From JAGMCJ01 sp046761005 (GTDB lineage Archaea; Thermoplasmatota; Thermoplasmata; RBG-16-68-12; JAGMCJ01): a stretch of 39,681 bases of DNA. The notes under the pieces were generated by a model that was given only the letters and a program-made list of their open reading frames with translations, was not told the DNA's origin and ran no database searches. Position 1 is the stretch's first letter. Each line of letters starts with the position of its first letter. The position numbers were made by a program, and so were the translations under genes. Of this stretch, positions 26,796 to 34,840 are shown piece after piece. The stretch lies in contig JBHIFI010000009.1 of the NCBI GenBank assembly GCA_046761005.1, positions 1 through 39,681 of the forward strand. Reading direction: 5' to 3'.

Positions 26796-26912
26796 CGCAC
26801 CTCCCCAGTTGCTGACATCATGTTCATCAATAAAATGCTTTTCGGTCTCCTCTCATGAATTGGCACGTGTCAGAAGCGGTAGCTCTCTGTTTGGATTACG
26901 GCAGTTTGCCTG

Positions 26913-26944
26913 GAGCGCGACTCAAAAGGCCTCGCGACGCGCTC
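26913..26944. repeat. GC-rich inverted repeat between the two surface-protein genes
   Basis: GAGCGCG (26913-26919) and CGCGCTC (26938-26944) form a 7-bp stem, 34 nt past the stop of the 753-residue gene. There is no T-run, so a terminator role is doubtful. Confidence 0.35.
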
Positions 26945-26977
26945 TCAGAAACTGCGTGGTTGTTCCTCTGCTTGCCT

Positions 26978-29239
26978 TCATCCGATTTCTATGACCAGCG
27001 AGGAAGTAGTCATCCCGCCATCGTCGTCTACTACTGTAAGCGCGATAGTGTAGGATCCCGAGGAGGAGTAGTAATGGAGTACTTTGTCCGTGACCACAAT
27101 TGGGTTGACCTCCGGGCTCATTGGCGGATCAGGACCAACTCCATTGTTGTAGTGGATGTCGATAGTTGAGGTTCCGTCTCCCCAATCCCATGTGAAGATG
27201 AGGTCATCGCTTCCTGGATCGTATGCCGTTGCGGTGAATGTGATGTTGTGTCCAAGGAAATCTGGAGAGAGGTCATCTAGGTGCCATATCCATGTCTCTT
27301 CGTGTCTCACATTGAAGGTATGGTGCACCCTTGTCTCTTTATTATCAGATTTGATTATGAGCCAAGCGGGATTAGCTCCCCATATCTGTCCATTTATGGG
27401 ATCGTCTAGAGGAGTGTAGTAAGCGATAGCTGAGTAGCTCCTAGAGAAGTTTACAGAAATGTCTGCGAGGACTGCCATCTGATCGTTTGGACTTCCTGGA
27501 TATCTCGTGATGTTAGCATATCCGATTTCGATATCATCTTCGAAGAGATATACTTCCACATTGTGCCATTTCTCTCCTGCTATTCGGAATGCGAAAGAGA
27601 TGTTGAGGAAGTATTCAACAAGCTGCAGATCAGGATGTATATTTTCGACCGTGACCGTTGTGATGTCGGTATCGGTATTATTCCTATCTGAGACTTCCAA
27701 ATATACTTGGCCGACATAGTCGTCTCCCCAAATGCATGAAGCCAGAGGATCATTGCTCCAGTTGGTATCCCAAAACCCGTCACCATCGAAATCCCATCTG
27801 TACCGTAATGGATTTCCATCTGGGTCGGAAGAATTGCTACCATCGAATGCGATTGGGCTGCCCTCCGCGCCCACATAGGGCCCTCCTGCATCAGCATTAG
27901 GACCGCTAGGAATCACCTCTATTTCCCTGCAAGCTGTATTGTTGAGTTCATTTGTTTCAGGATAGACATTGTCTGGGTCGACTTGTGCACAGATGATATG
28001 GTTGCCCAAAGGCTGAGCCTCCCAGTCAATCGATACTAGAGTCGAACCGTTATTCTGAATGGTGACGTTGTCAACTCTTCCAATCTCATTGGAGGGGTCT
28101 AGGCTATCAAGATAGAAGGAGACAGACGTGGAGACTTGAATTGGTTCAGGGAACGCAGTCGCTCTCAGAATCCTGTAGTTTGCTCCTCTCCCAGCATACC
28201 ACATTTGTTGTGGCAACCCATCTGAGAACTCGATCAAAGGCTCCGCAAGTCGAACATCATCTTCAGAACCTTGCGGTCCCAGATCGAGCACAAGTCCTTC
28301 CCTCGCCCAATTCAAGCCGTCAAGGGAAGTTGCCTCAAATATGCGAGCTTCATATTGCTGTTCTCCCGCGTACCACATTCTGTAGAGGCCTCCTTTATGA
28401 ACTACGAATGGCGAAAAAACACCAGCCTCCTCTGTACCTCCGGATGGACCCATGTCAAGGACAACACCGTGTTTGGACCAGTTTGTTCCGTTTGATGAGG
28501 TCGCGTAGAGAATCCTCTCAATACCTGACTGGTCGCGACCCGCGTACCACATCTTGTAGATGCCACTCTCCTTGAGTATGCAGGGCATGAACGTCAGTGG
28601 ATATCCGGGACCTCCTGGTGGATCAGCATCCAAGACGATGCCATGTTTCGTCCAAGAGATTCCATCTGATGAAGTTGCATAGAAAATCCGATAGACACCA
28701 CCGTACGGTGTATATTCATCCAAACCGCTGTACCACATCTTGTAGATGGAACCTTCCTTAACTACCCAATGGTATGCAATATGTGTATCATCAGGCGCAC
28801 CTGGACCTCCAACATCAAGCACCATTCCATGTTTAGTCCAGCTGATTCCGTCTGTGGATGTTGCGTATAGGATTCGGTAATGGACTCCATCGCTTCCAGA
28901 ATACCACATCTTGTAGATAGAACCCTCCTTGAGGATTCGCGGCGAAATGACATGATAGTCATCATAACCTTGGGCTCCGCCAATGTCCAGTGAGACACCC
29001 TCCTTTGTCCATTGTATCTCAAAAATGCCACCCTCAAGCCTGGCCAACACTTCGATTGAAATGTTAGTATTCAGCTTCACAGGTCCTGAGGGAACAAACG
29101 TGAGCTCACTATCTCTAACGAGCAAATCCAACTCACCGAAGTAGCTAAAGGTGGGGTGCAAATCGTTGACAAAGCTTCCGGTCAAAACGATCGAGAGGAT
29201 GCTAACTAGTATCAAGAAGTACGAATGAATCCCCCGCAC
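26978..29239 (-). CDS. Secreted paralogue: propeller in CARDB plus PKD domains
   Basis: This 753-residue paralogue of the neighbouring 1,599-residue protein has a signal peptide (about 1-25) and initial CARDB strands (37-69). A five-bladed KMWYSG propeller covers about 72-368, and the remaining CARDB strands end in YPETNELNNTA. A PKD domain follows (DAGGPYVGAEGSPIAFDGSNSSDPDG, YRWDFDGDG). An uncharacterised segment of about 150 residues (VEVYLFEDDIEIGYANITRYPG) precedes a last PKD domain (DLIFTWDWGDGTSTI). It stops right after that domain, without a membrane anchor. It may be released or held by partners. GTG 29239 has TAGGTGGTG just upstream. Nucleotide identity to the 1,599-residue gene is very high over the PKD core, which implies recent duplication or conversion. 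Confidence 0.86.
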   Translation of the reverse strand: MRGIHSYFLILVSILSIVLTGSFVNDLHPTFSYFGELDLLVRDSELTFVPSGPVKLNTNISIEVLARLEGGIFEIQWTKEGVSLDIGGAQGYDDYHVISPRILKEGSIYKMWYSGSDGVHYRILYATSTDGISWTKHGMVLDVGGPGAPDDTHIAYHWVVKEGSIYKMWYSGLDEYTPYGGVYRIFYATSSDGISWTKHGIVLDADPPGGPGYPLTFMPCILKESGIYKMWYAGRDQSGIERILYATSSNGTNWSKHGVVLDMGPSGGTEEAGVFSPFVVHKGGLYRMWYAGEQQYEARIFEATSLDGLNWAREGLVLDLGPQGSEDDVRLAEPLIEFSDGLPQQMWYAGRGANYRILRATAFPEPIQVSTSVSFYLDSLDPSNEIGRVDNVTIQNNGSTLVSIDWEAQPLGNHIICAQVDPDNVYPETNELNNTACREIEVIPSGPNADAGGPYVGAEGSPIAFDGSNSSDPDGNPLRYRWDFDGDGFWDTNWSNDPLASCIWGDDYVGQVYLEVSDRNNTDTDITTVTVENIHPDLQLVEYFLNISFAFRIAGEKWHNVEVYLFEDDIEIGYANITRYPGSPNDQMAVLADISVNFSRSYSAIAYYTPLDDPINGQIWGANPAWLIIKSDNKETRVHHTFNVRHEETWIWHLDDLSPDFLGHNITFTATAYDPGSDDLIFTWDWGDGTSTIDIHYNNGVGPDPPMSPEVNPIVVTDKVLHYYSSSGSYTIALTVVDDDGGMTTSSLVIEIG

Positions 29240-29411
29240 TCACACCACCTAGGTGTAAATACACACAGGAATAGAAAAATGTTTCTGGATATCTGTCCTT
29301 CAGGTCGCTCAGTCGATTCCTGTAACTTGAACTGCTCAGTCGTTTCAAAGATGCATATATGGTCGAAAGAAAAATCAGCCCAACTCTCTTCCTTTCCTAA
29401 AGTCTTGCACG

Positions 29412-30518
29412 CTAGTCAGCATCCTCGCCCAGTGCAATCCTATACCCTCTGAGCACCACTGAGATGACACTTTCCCAAGAGTACTCTTCAGACATCAACT
29501 GAGCATTCTCTGTCAGGATGTTGAGATTGTCTTGCAGTTCCAATATTCTCGATCTCAGTTGCTCAATATTGCCAGGCTCGAAAAGATAACCGTTCTTGCC
29601 ATCAACTATGATTTCGGGAACCATGCCAACTCTGCTTCCAATGACTGGCGTTCCACACGCCAGTGATTCTGCGATGCTGTAACCAAAAGACTCGGTCACC
29701 GACGGTAATACCGTGACGCTCGCTGCCGAGTAAAGTCTTGGCAACTTCCTTCTCTCTAGATAGCCAAAAAACCTGACATCGATTCCCAGTTCCTTAGCGA
29801 GAGACCGAAGTTTGTCCTCTTCAGGACCAGTACCCACAATCCAGAGCTTTCCTTCCAAGCCTTTGAGAGTACGTATAAGGACGTCGACATTCTTTGTAGG
29901 AATTAGTCTTCCAGTGTAGAGAACGGTAAACTCGTCCTCTTTGGGTCCCGTTGGAACGAAGTAGTCCTCAACGGGCATGCGCTGCAAAAGGATGCGTTCC
30001 TCGGGCATACCGAAAGAGGCGAAGAACTGCTTTTCCGCCACCGAACCAGAGAAAAGAACACTAGCAAGGGGAATAGTTCTCTCAAACAAACGTCGAAGAG
30101 GTATGAACTGTTTTCTCTTGAGGAACTCAGCGTACCCACCTCCCGGGTCACCTGCAACGAAAGGGATACCTTTTCTCGTCAGATAGGTGGCAGCGAAAGG
30201 ATATGTCGGACTGAAGACACCCCTAAAATCAATGAGATCGCATCCAGAGGTTCCGAGCCTTTCAAAAAGGTCGATTGAGAAGTGGACATCCCAAGGGATT
30301 TTCACCGACTTGGCAACGATAACAGCATAACCATCTCTATGTGTGAGGACTCTCGTCCACTTGGCTTTTCTCGAGAAATAAAGAATAGTGGTTTTCACTC
30401 TTCTCTGATTGAGCATTTTCGCAAATCGGTTTATATGACTATCCATCTTTTCGTCTGCATCGACTCCAGCAGAATAGAAAGAATCTTTCGTAAATGGCGA
30501 AACGACCAATACTTTCAT
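29412..30518 (-). CDS. GT4-type glycosyltransferase
   Basis: This GT-B fold retaining glycosyltransferase has 368 residues. The N-terminal acceptor domain begins MKVLVVSPFTKDSFYSAGVDADE. The donor domain has VLYTGRLIPTKNVDVLIRTL, LWIVGTGPEEDKLRSLA, and the conserved PSVTESFGYSIAESLACGTPVIGSR with the E-x7-E pair that contacts the nucleotide sugar. GGAGGAAAG precedes ATG 30518, and a leftward TATA (GTTCTTATAACC, 30565-30576) lies upstream. Sugar and acceptor are unknown. It is the first gene of the glycan locus on this side and is probably cytoplasmic, peripheral to the membrane. Confidence 0.92.
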   Translation of the reverse strand: MKVLVVSPFTKDSFYSAGVDADEKMDSHINRFAKMLNQRRVKTTILYFSRKAKWTRVLTHRDGYAVIVAKSVKIPWDVHFSIDLFERLGTSGCDLIDFRGVFSPTYPFAATYLTRKGIPFVAGDPGGGYAEFLKRKQFIPLRRLFERTIPLASVLFSGSVAEKQFFASFGMPEERILLQRMPVEDYFVPTGPKEDEFTVLYTGRLIPTKNVDVLIRTLKGLEGKLWIVGTGPEEDKLRSLAKELGIDVRFFGYLERRKLPRLYSAASVTVLPSVTESFGYSIAESLACGTPVIGSRVGMVPEIIVDGKNGYLFEPGNIEQLRSRILELQDNLNILTENAQLMSEEYSWESVISVVLRGYRIALGEDAD

Positions 30519-30671
30519 CTTTCCTCCTATTCCTTACGCTCGTTCGAAAGAGAATAGTGAGCCAGGTTATAAGAACGTATTCCTAACGCATTCCATAATT
30601 TCAACGTTCCGTAGCAGGTTGCATACTATGTAGTTCGCCTCGGCGCCTAGAGGCTCTGGTCTTGAATACAA

Positions 30672-30682
30672 ATCCTTTTATC
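30672..30682 (+). promoter_or_regulatory. TATA box of the second GT4 gene
   Basis: CTTTTATCC predicts a start near 30703. That excludes the TTG at 30690 as translation start and leaves AGAGGT (30705-30710) as ribosome-binding site for TTG 30717. Confidence 0.45.
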
Positions 30683-30716
30683 CCGCATCTTGGATTGGCA
30701 AAAAAGAGGTTTCGCA

Positions 30717-31733
30717 TTGAAAGCGATGGTCTGTCCTAGAACCGAATCCCCCTACATTAGGCTTCTAAATTCTTCCCTTAGGTCTTTGGGTGTTAAGGTG
30801 GGACAGCTGGAATATTTCGGTCGGCAATACCCATACTCGATACTTCAGTTCTTTGCATTTCGTTCGAGAGGTTACGATCTTCTTCACATTCACTGGGTGC
30901 CATTCAGATCCGAAAAAATCCTTAAATTGATTCAAAGTTCCACCAGAAGATTTGGAATTAAAGTCGTATGGACTATTCACAACGTTCTGCCGCATGAGCC
31001 TCAATTCGCGGATGATTTGGCTGTCATGAGAAGTGTAGCTAACTGGGCCGACCTGGGCATCGTCCACAGCGAGAGGACAAAGAGCCTCGTCTCCAAAACG
31101 CTGTCTAACGATCTTCCGTTGGTCACTATTCCTCACGGCAATTTCAATATGCTAGCGAGAAGTGTCCCCTCATCCTCAACTAGGAAGAGACTCGGAATCG
31201 ATGAGGAAAAGATAGTTCTTCTCATGTTTGGCCCTGACCGTAGGAATAAGGGAATCGATAAGTTCTTAGAGGTTCTGAAAAGACTCCCCTCAAACTACGT
31301 TGGCATGCTTGCTGGGAGATGCTTTGACGATGAGATTAGGAATGTGATTCTTCGCGAAAAGAATAGGCTCAAGTCCCGCCTAATTGTTGATCTCAGATTC
31401 ATACCTGATGACGAGATTGCTTCGTATTTCTCTGCCGCTGACATCTATTTCATACCATATGATTGGATAACGACGTCCGGTAGCGTATTCTTCGCCTTTG
31501 CGTATGGGAAGCCTGTTATTACCACGCCTAAAGGAGACCTTCCAGACTTGATCATTAGTGGTGTTAACGGTTATCTAGCCTCCGACATCAAGGAAATGGT
31601 TGATGTTATTTCAAACATAGGCAGAGCTGAGGCAGAGGAGATGGGAAATCGAGCATTTCAAATGGCCGCCAAATATGATTGGAAAGAGATAGCCGAGAGG
31701 ACTGTCGATGCCTACAGATCGATATCCTCCTAA
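30717..31733 (+). CDS. GT4-like glycosyltransferase
   Basis: This predicted GT-B glycosyltransferase has 338 residues from TTG 30717. Its acceptor domain holds YDLLHIHWVPFRSEK, WTIHNVLPHEP and LGIVHSERTKSLV. The donor domain holds LLMFGPDRRNKGIDKFLEVL, FIPDDEIASYFSAADIYFIPYD and SGSVFFAFAYGKPVITTPKGDLPD. The last motif replaces the usual second Glu of E-x7-E with a Ser/Phe-rich form, seen in some bacterial exopolysaccharide transferases, so donor contacts may differ. It is transcribed divergently from the preceding GT4 gene. The specificity is not predictable from the sequence. Confidence 0.87.
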   Translation: MKAMVCPRTESPYIRLLNSSLRSLGVKVGQLEYFGRQYPYSILQFFAFRSRGYDLLHIHWVPFRSEKILKLIQSSTRRFGIKVVWTIHNVLPHEPQFADDLAVMRSVANWADLGIVHSERTKSLVSKTLSNDLPLVTIPHGNFNMLARSVPSSSTRKRLGIDEEKIVLLMFGPDRRNKGIDKFLEVLKRLPSNYVGMLAGRCFDDEIRNVILREKNRLKSRLIVDLRFIPDDEIASYFSAADIYFIPYDWITTSGSVFFAFAYGKPVITTPKGDLPDLIISGVNGYLASDIKEMVDVISNIGRAEAEEMGNRAFQMAAKYDWKEIAERTVDAYRSISS

Positions 31734-31754
31734 TCCTCGAGTCACATCAAGAAA

Positions 31755-32831
31755 TCAGATGCTATTCAGCACATCAGCGATCTTGTTTGCAGCTTTTCCT
31801 TCGCCATAGGGAGATTGACCCGAAGGCGTCCATTTCCCCTTTTCAAATCTCTTAATCGCATCGAGTGCGTTGGCAACAGACGTACCGACAACCTCTGCGT
31901 ATCCCGCTTCGACCGCCTCGGGTCTTTCCGTTGAAGTCCTGAGAACGAAGACCTTTTTTCCGATATTGGGTGAAGTCGCCTCTTCTTGGATCCCTCCAGA
32001 ATCTGTCAGTATGAATCCACACTCTCTCATGAGGAGCAAGAAGTCAAGATACCCCACTGGGGGAAGTAGCTGGACGTTTTCCGATTCAGAGAGCTTCTTA
32101 AAGAGGCCGAATCTCTTCAGCATCTTGACCGTTCTCGGATGTATAGGATAAACGACCGGGACAGGACACTCCGTGAATATCTCAACGAAATTGGAGAGAA
32201 CCTCGGGATCGTCCACATTCTCCATCCTATGAGCCGTTGCTAAGGAGAATTCTTCGAATTCAATTCTCTCTAGAATGGATGATTTCTCTGAAGCGGTCCT
32301 CATGAACGTCATGCATGCGTCGATGACGGTGTTCCCAGTAATCCAAATGCATCCCCAAACATTCTCCTTCTTGAGATTCTCCTCTGCAACCTTTGTTGGT
32401 GCGAACAAGAGGCTAGAAAGGTGGTCAGTGAGCCTTCTGTTATGCTCCTCAGGCATCCGAAGATCGTGGCTCCTGAGGCCCGCTTCGACGTGACCAACGT
32501 CGATTCCCATTTTTGTGGCTGCTAAGGCCCCCGCTAGAACTGTGTTCGTGTCTCCCTCGACGAGAACGATATCAGCGGTCGATTCCTCAAAGGTCTTTTC
32601 GAGTCTGATAAGCGCTTGTCCGGTTTGCTGACCCTGAGTGCCGGAACCGACATCGAGTGTGTGAGAGGGAGCGGGGAGTCCCAATTCCTCGAAAAAAACG
32701 GTCGAAAGCTCCATGTCATAGTGCTGAGCGGTATGGACAATGTTGAAATCCATATTCCTATCTTGCAACTCGAAAATGATGGGACCCATCTTTATTATCT
32801 CGGGCCTCGTCCCAACGACGACAGATATCAT
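31755..32831 (-). CDS. wecB: UDP-N-acetylglucosamine 2-epimerase, non-hydrolysing
   Basis: The enzyme interconverts UDP-GlcNAc and UDP-ManNAc, a precursor of surface glycans. From ATG 32831 it has 358 residues. It shows VVVGTRPEIIKMGPI, VEGDTNTVLAGALAA (catalytic Asp), HVEAGLRS (Glu), PEEHNRRLTDHLS, TAHRMENVDDPE (His), and the nucleotide-binding DSGGIQEEATSPNIGKKV and VLRTSTERPEAVEAG. The open frame runs to 32906, but the extra 25 residues lack similarity. A leftward TATA (CTTTTATG, 32857-32864) places the start of transcription about 3 nt before ATG 32831. No UDP-ManNAc dehydrogenase (wecC) is in the window. Confidence 0.95.
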   Translation of the reverse strand: MISVVVGTRPEIIKMGPIIFELQDRNMDFNIVHTAQHYDMELSTVFFEELGLPAPSHTLDVGSGTQGQQTGQALIRLEKTFEESTADIVLVEGDTNTVLAGALAATKMGIDVGHVEAGLRSHDLRMPEEHNRRLTDHLSSLLFAPTKVAEENLKKENVWGCIWITGNTVIDACMTFMRTASEKSSILERIEFEEFSLATAHRMENVDDPEVLSNFVEIFTECPVPVVYPIHPRTVKMLKRFGLFKKLSESENVQLLPPVGYLDFLLLMRECGFILTDSGGIQEEATSPNIGKKVFVLRTSTERPEAVEAGYAEVVGTSVANALDAIKRFEKGKWTPSGQSPYGEGKAANKIADVLNSI

Positions 32832-32856
32832 AGTTGCTTGCGTAGGCGGGAACGCA

Positions 32857-32864
32857 CATAAAAG
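32857..32864 (-). promoter_or_regulatory. TATA box of wecB
   Basis: CTTTTATG read leftward. Its spacing to ATG 32831 implies a leaderless mRNA and fixes the start. Confidence 0.5.
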
Positions 32865-32989
32865 CCCTTCGAAGGGAAAGCACCATCCTTGAAGCGGGTT
32901 ATGCACTCAAAAGCTAAGGCCGCTTAGGGAGCAGCCTAGGCTACCATAGATTTCGCGCGAAATAGATATACGCTTGGCTGTGAGGTATG

Positions 32990-33634
32990 TCATCCGATCT
33001 TGCCAAGGAACTTGTCAGGGATCTTGAAGAAGGGAAATAGCCTTCCAATCCTGGACCCAAATCTTGACCTTCTGAGAGCTTTCTTTAGCTTGAGAGCATC
33101 ATCGCCAATATAGCATATGATTGAGTTGTAGTTGGGAATGAAAAATCTGTTAGTGAAGCTATCAAAGTCTGTGTATGTCCATTGAGACCTATGAACCTCA
33201 AAGGGATTTCGAAAGGAACTCTTTTGAGAAGCGATGCTTTTGGGTGTGGATACTATGATATTCCTACCGCGTTTCTCGGATTCCCTCAGTATCTTTATTC
33301 CCTCGTTGCGATTGAGGTGCTCCAGGATGTCTATGAGTAGGATGAGGTCATAGTTCTTTTCAAGAGTTGGAAGGATTTCGACGGCATTTCCGACGTAGAT
33401 GTGATCGTAGATATAGTCATGGACAGGAGTAAGATACCCTTTGAACGCCTCGATGCCGTCGATCGACCTTTTCCAATCACCCAACTCTTCTCTTCCGTCC
33501 CGAAGATCTAGATACTCTCTTGAGAGAAAACCATACTTCCCAAAACCTACTCCTACGTCAAGAATGCTCCTTGGGTTGATGAGTACGATTAGTTCCACTA
33601 TCTCATTCAACTGCTGGGAATGGCTTGTTGGCAT
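32990..33634 (-). CDS. Class I SAM-dependent methyltransferase
   Basis: This 214-residue protein has SAM-binding motif I as SILDVGVGFGKYGFL (24-37), an acidic residue after strand 2 in SIDGIEAF, and the post-II/III motifs YDLILLIDILEHLNRNEG and NIIVSTPKS. This is the pattern of methyltransferases of the type-11/type-23 kind found in glycan and lipid loci. It lies between wecB and the epimerase on the same strand but has its own TATA-like CATATATC (about 33676-33684). The acceptor could be a sugar or glycan terminus; the sequence does not say which. Confidence 0.88.
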   Translation of the reverse strand: MPTSHSQQLNEIVELIVLINPRSILDVGVGFGKYGFLSREYLDLRDGREELGDWKRSIDGIEAFKGYLTPVHDYIYDHIYVGNAVEILPTLEKNYDLILLIDILEHLNRNEGIKILRESEKRGRNIIVSTPKSIASQKSSFRNPFEVHRSQWTYTDFDSFTNRFFIPNYNSIICYIGDDALKLKKALRRSRFGSRIGRLFPFFKIPDKFLGKIG

Positions 33635-33754
33635 ACTGAGAACCCCTAGTCCTTGTCAATACACACAGTAACCTGATATATGCGATATTCGCGCTTTTCT
33701 CAACCATCCAGCTCTATATGAACTTTTTCTCGGCTCATTTCTGTAGGCCTAGAT

Positions 33755-34744
33755 TCAAAGGCCTACATCTGCATCCTTTTCTTGAGTCCGAATCCATGAG
33801 CAGTCAACCGGCCTTTTGAAGTACCCCACAGTCCTTCGAAGACCATCCGCAGGCTTGATGCGGGGAAGAAATCCCAAGGTCGTACTCGCCTTCGTAATGT
33901 CAGCGAGAGAGTATCTTACATCACCTGGTCTTTCCGCCTCAAATTCCGGTTCTATCTTTTTTCCAAATATCCCGCCAAGCTTCTTGAGGAGATCCAGTAT
34001 GTTCATCGACTTCCCTGAGGCAATATTGAAAATCTGTCCTCTCGCATCTTCCTTGGTTGCAGCCAAGAGGAAAGCCTTTACCACATCATCGATGAAGATG
34101 AAATCCCTCGTTTGCTTGCCGTTGCCGAAGATTTTGGGTTTCTCTCCTTTGAGAATAGCAGATATGAACCTAGGTATGACTGATGCGTATGGGGAGGATT
34201 CATTTTGTCTGGGCCCATAGACATTAAAACATCGGAGAACAACAGTCGGAAGATCATATAGCGCGTCGAACAACCTGCAGTATTGCTCGCCCATTATCTT
34301 TGAGGCCGCGTAAGGTGATTCTGGCTCGAGATGCATATCCTCTCTTTTCGGGATTTCTGGACTGAAGCCATAGACTGCGGCCGACGAGGGGAATATCAGC
34401 CTTCCTACACCTGATCTCTTGCACTCCCAGAGAAGCCTCAAAGTCCCTTCCACATTTATCTCATTCGTTTCCAAAGGATTCTCAACACTCTTTTCCACCG
34501 ATACCTGGGCGGCGCAGTGAAACACAACATCGACATCGCGAAGAACTTCTCGTAAGGTTTTGTTGTCTCTTATATCGGCCTCCACGAAATCCACATTCTC
34601 TCCAAACTCAGAAAGATTCCTCTCGTAGCCTGCGCTCAGGTTGTCAATCACAACGACATCGTTGTCTTGACATAGCCTCTCAGCGAGATGGGATCCAATA
34701 AAGCCAGCGCCTCCCGTTACGAGTATTCTTTTTCCCCTAATCAT
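33755..34744 (-). CDS. NAD-dependent sugar epimerase (GalE/WbpP-like)
   Basis: This extended short-chain dehydrogenase has 329 residues. It has TGGAGFIGSH (10-19) for NAD, DNLSAGYERN, the Ser of SSAAVYG (120-126) and Tyr145-x3-Lys149 in YAASK. The C-terminal substrate domain holds VIPRFISAILKGEKP, GNGKQTRDFIFIDDVV and RPGDVRYSLADITKA. The features fit UDP-glucose or UDP-GlcNAc 4-epimerases. Without structural comparison the exact sugar cannot be fixed. ATG 34744 is leaderless relative to the TATA at 34768-34777. It shares a 96-nt divergent promoter region with the next GT4 gene. Confidence 0.93.
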   Translation of the reverse strand: MIRGKRILVTGGAGFIGSHLAERLCQDNDVVVIDNLSAGYERNLSEFGENVDFVEADIRDNKTLREVLRDVDVVFHCAAQVSVEKSVENPLETNEINVEGTLRLLWECKRSGVGRLIFPSSAAVYGFSPEIPKREDMHLEPESPYAASKIMGEQYCRLFDALYDLPTVVLRCFNVYGPRQNESSPYASVIPRFISAILKGEKPKIFGNGKQTRDFIFIDDVVKAFLLAATKEDARGQIFNIASGKSMNILDLLKKLGGIFGKKIEPEFEAERPGDVRYSLADITKASTTLGFLPRIKPADGLRRTVGYFKRPVDCSWIRTQEKDADVGL

Positions 34745-34767
34745 TCTCAGGTAAAAGCTAACCTTTC

Positions 34768-34777
34768 GTATAAATGG
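34768..34777 (-). promoter_or_regulatory. TATA box of the epimerase gene
   Basis: CCATTTATAC read leftward, 26 nt before ATG 34744. It is paired back to back with the rightward TATA at 34805-34816. Confidence 0.5.
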
Positions 34778-34804
34778 ATATCGGGTCTCTCGCTGGCGTA
34801 CCAG

Positions 34805-34816
34805 ATAACTTTAAGA
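34805..34816 (+). promoter_or_regulatory. TATA box of the GT4/PIG-L/ATP-grasp/PHP operon
   Basis: TAACTTTAAGAG predicts a start at about 34837, 4 nt before ATG 34841. It excludes the longer open frame that reaches back to 34688 inside the epimerase gene. Confidence 0.5.
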
Positions 34817-34840
34817 GAGAAAAGTCGTGTGCGTATTCGA

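Noticed and set aside
26845..26977. Possible frameshift that truncated the 753-residue surface protein before a lost anchor
   Set aside because: Neither of the other leftward frames past the stop at 26978 shows the Ig-like or membrane sequence found in the paralogue. The protein ends cleanly after a complete PKD domain.
25700..29000. Regular short DNA repeats (taccacatcttgtag-like) resembling a repeat array
   Set aside because: They are codon-level repeats for the KMWYSG propeller blades in two protein genes. Spacing is about 180 nt and the repeats are imperfect, so this is not CRISPR.
34688..34840. N-terminal extension of the GT4 gene back to 34688
   Set aside because: It would run through the epimerase start and the divergent promoter region. 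The TATA at 34805-34816 and the conserved MRVLMLLSN start place it at 34841.
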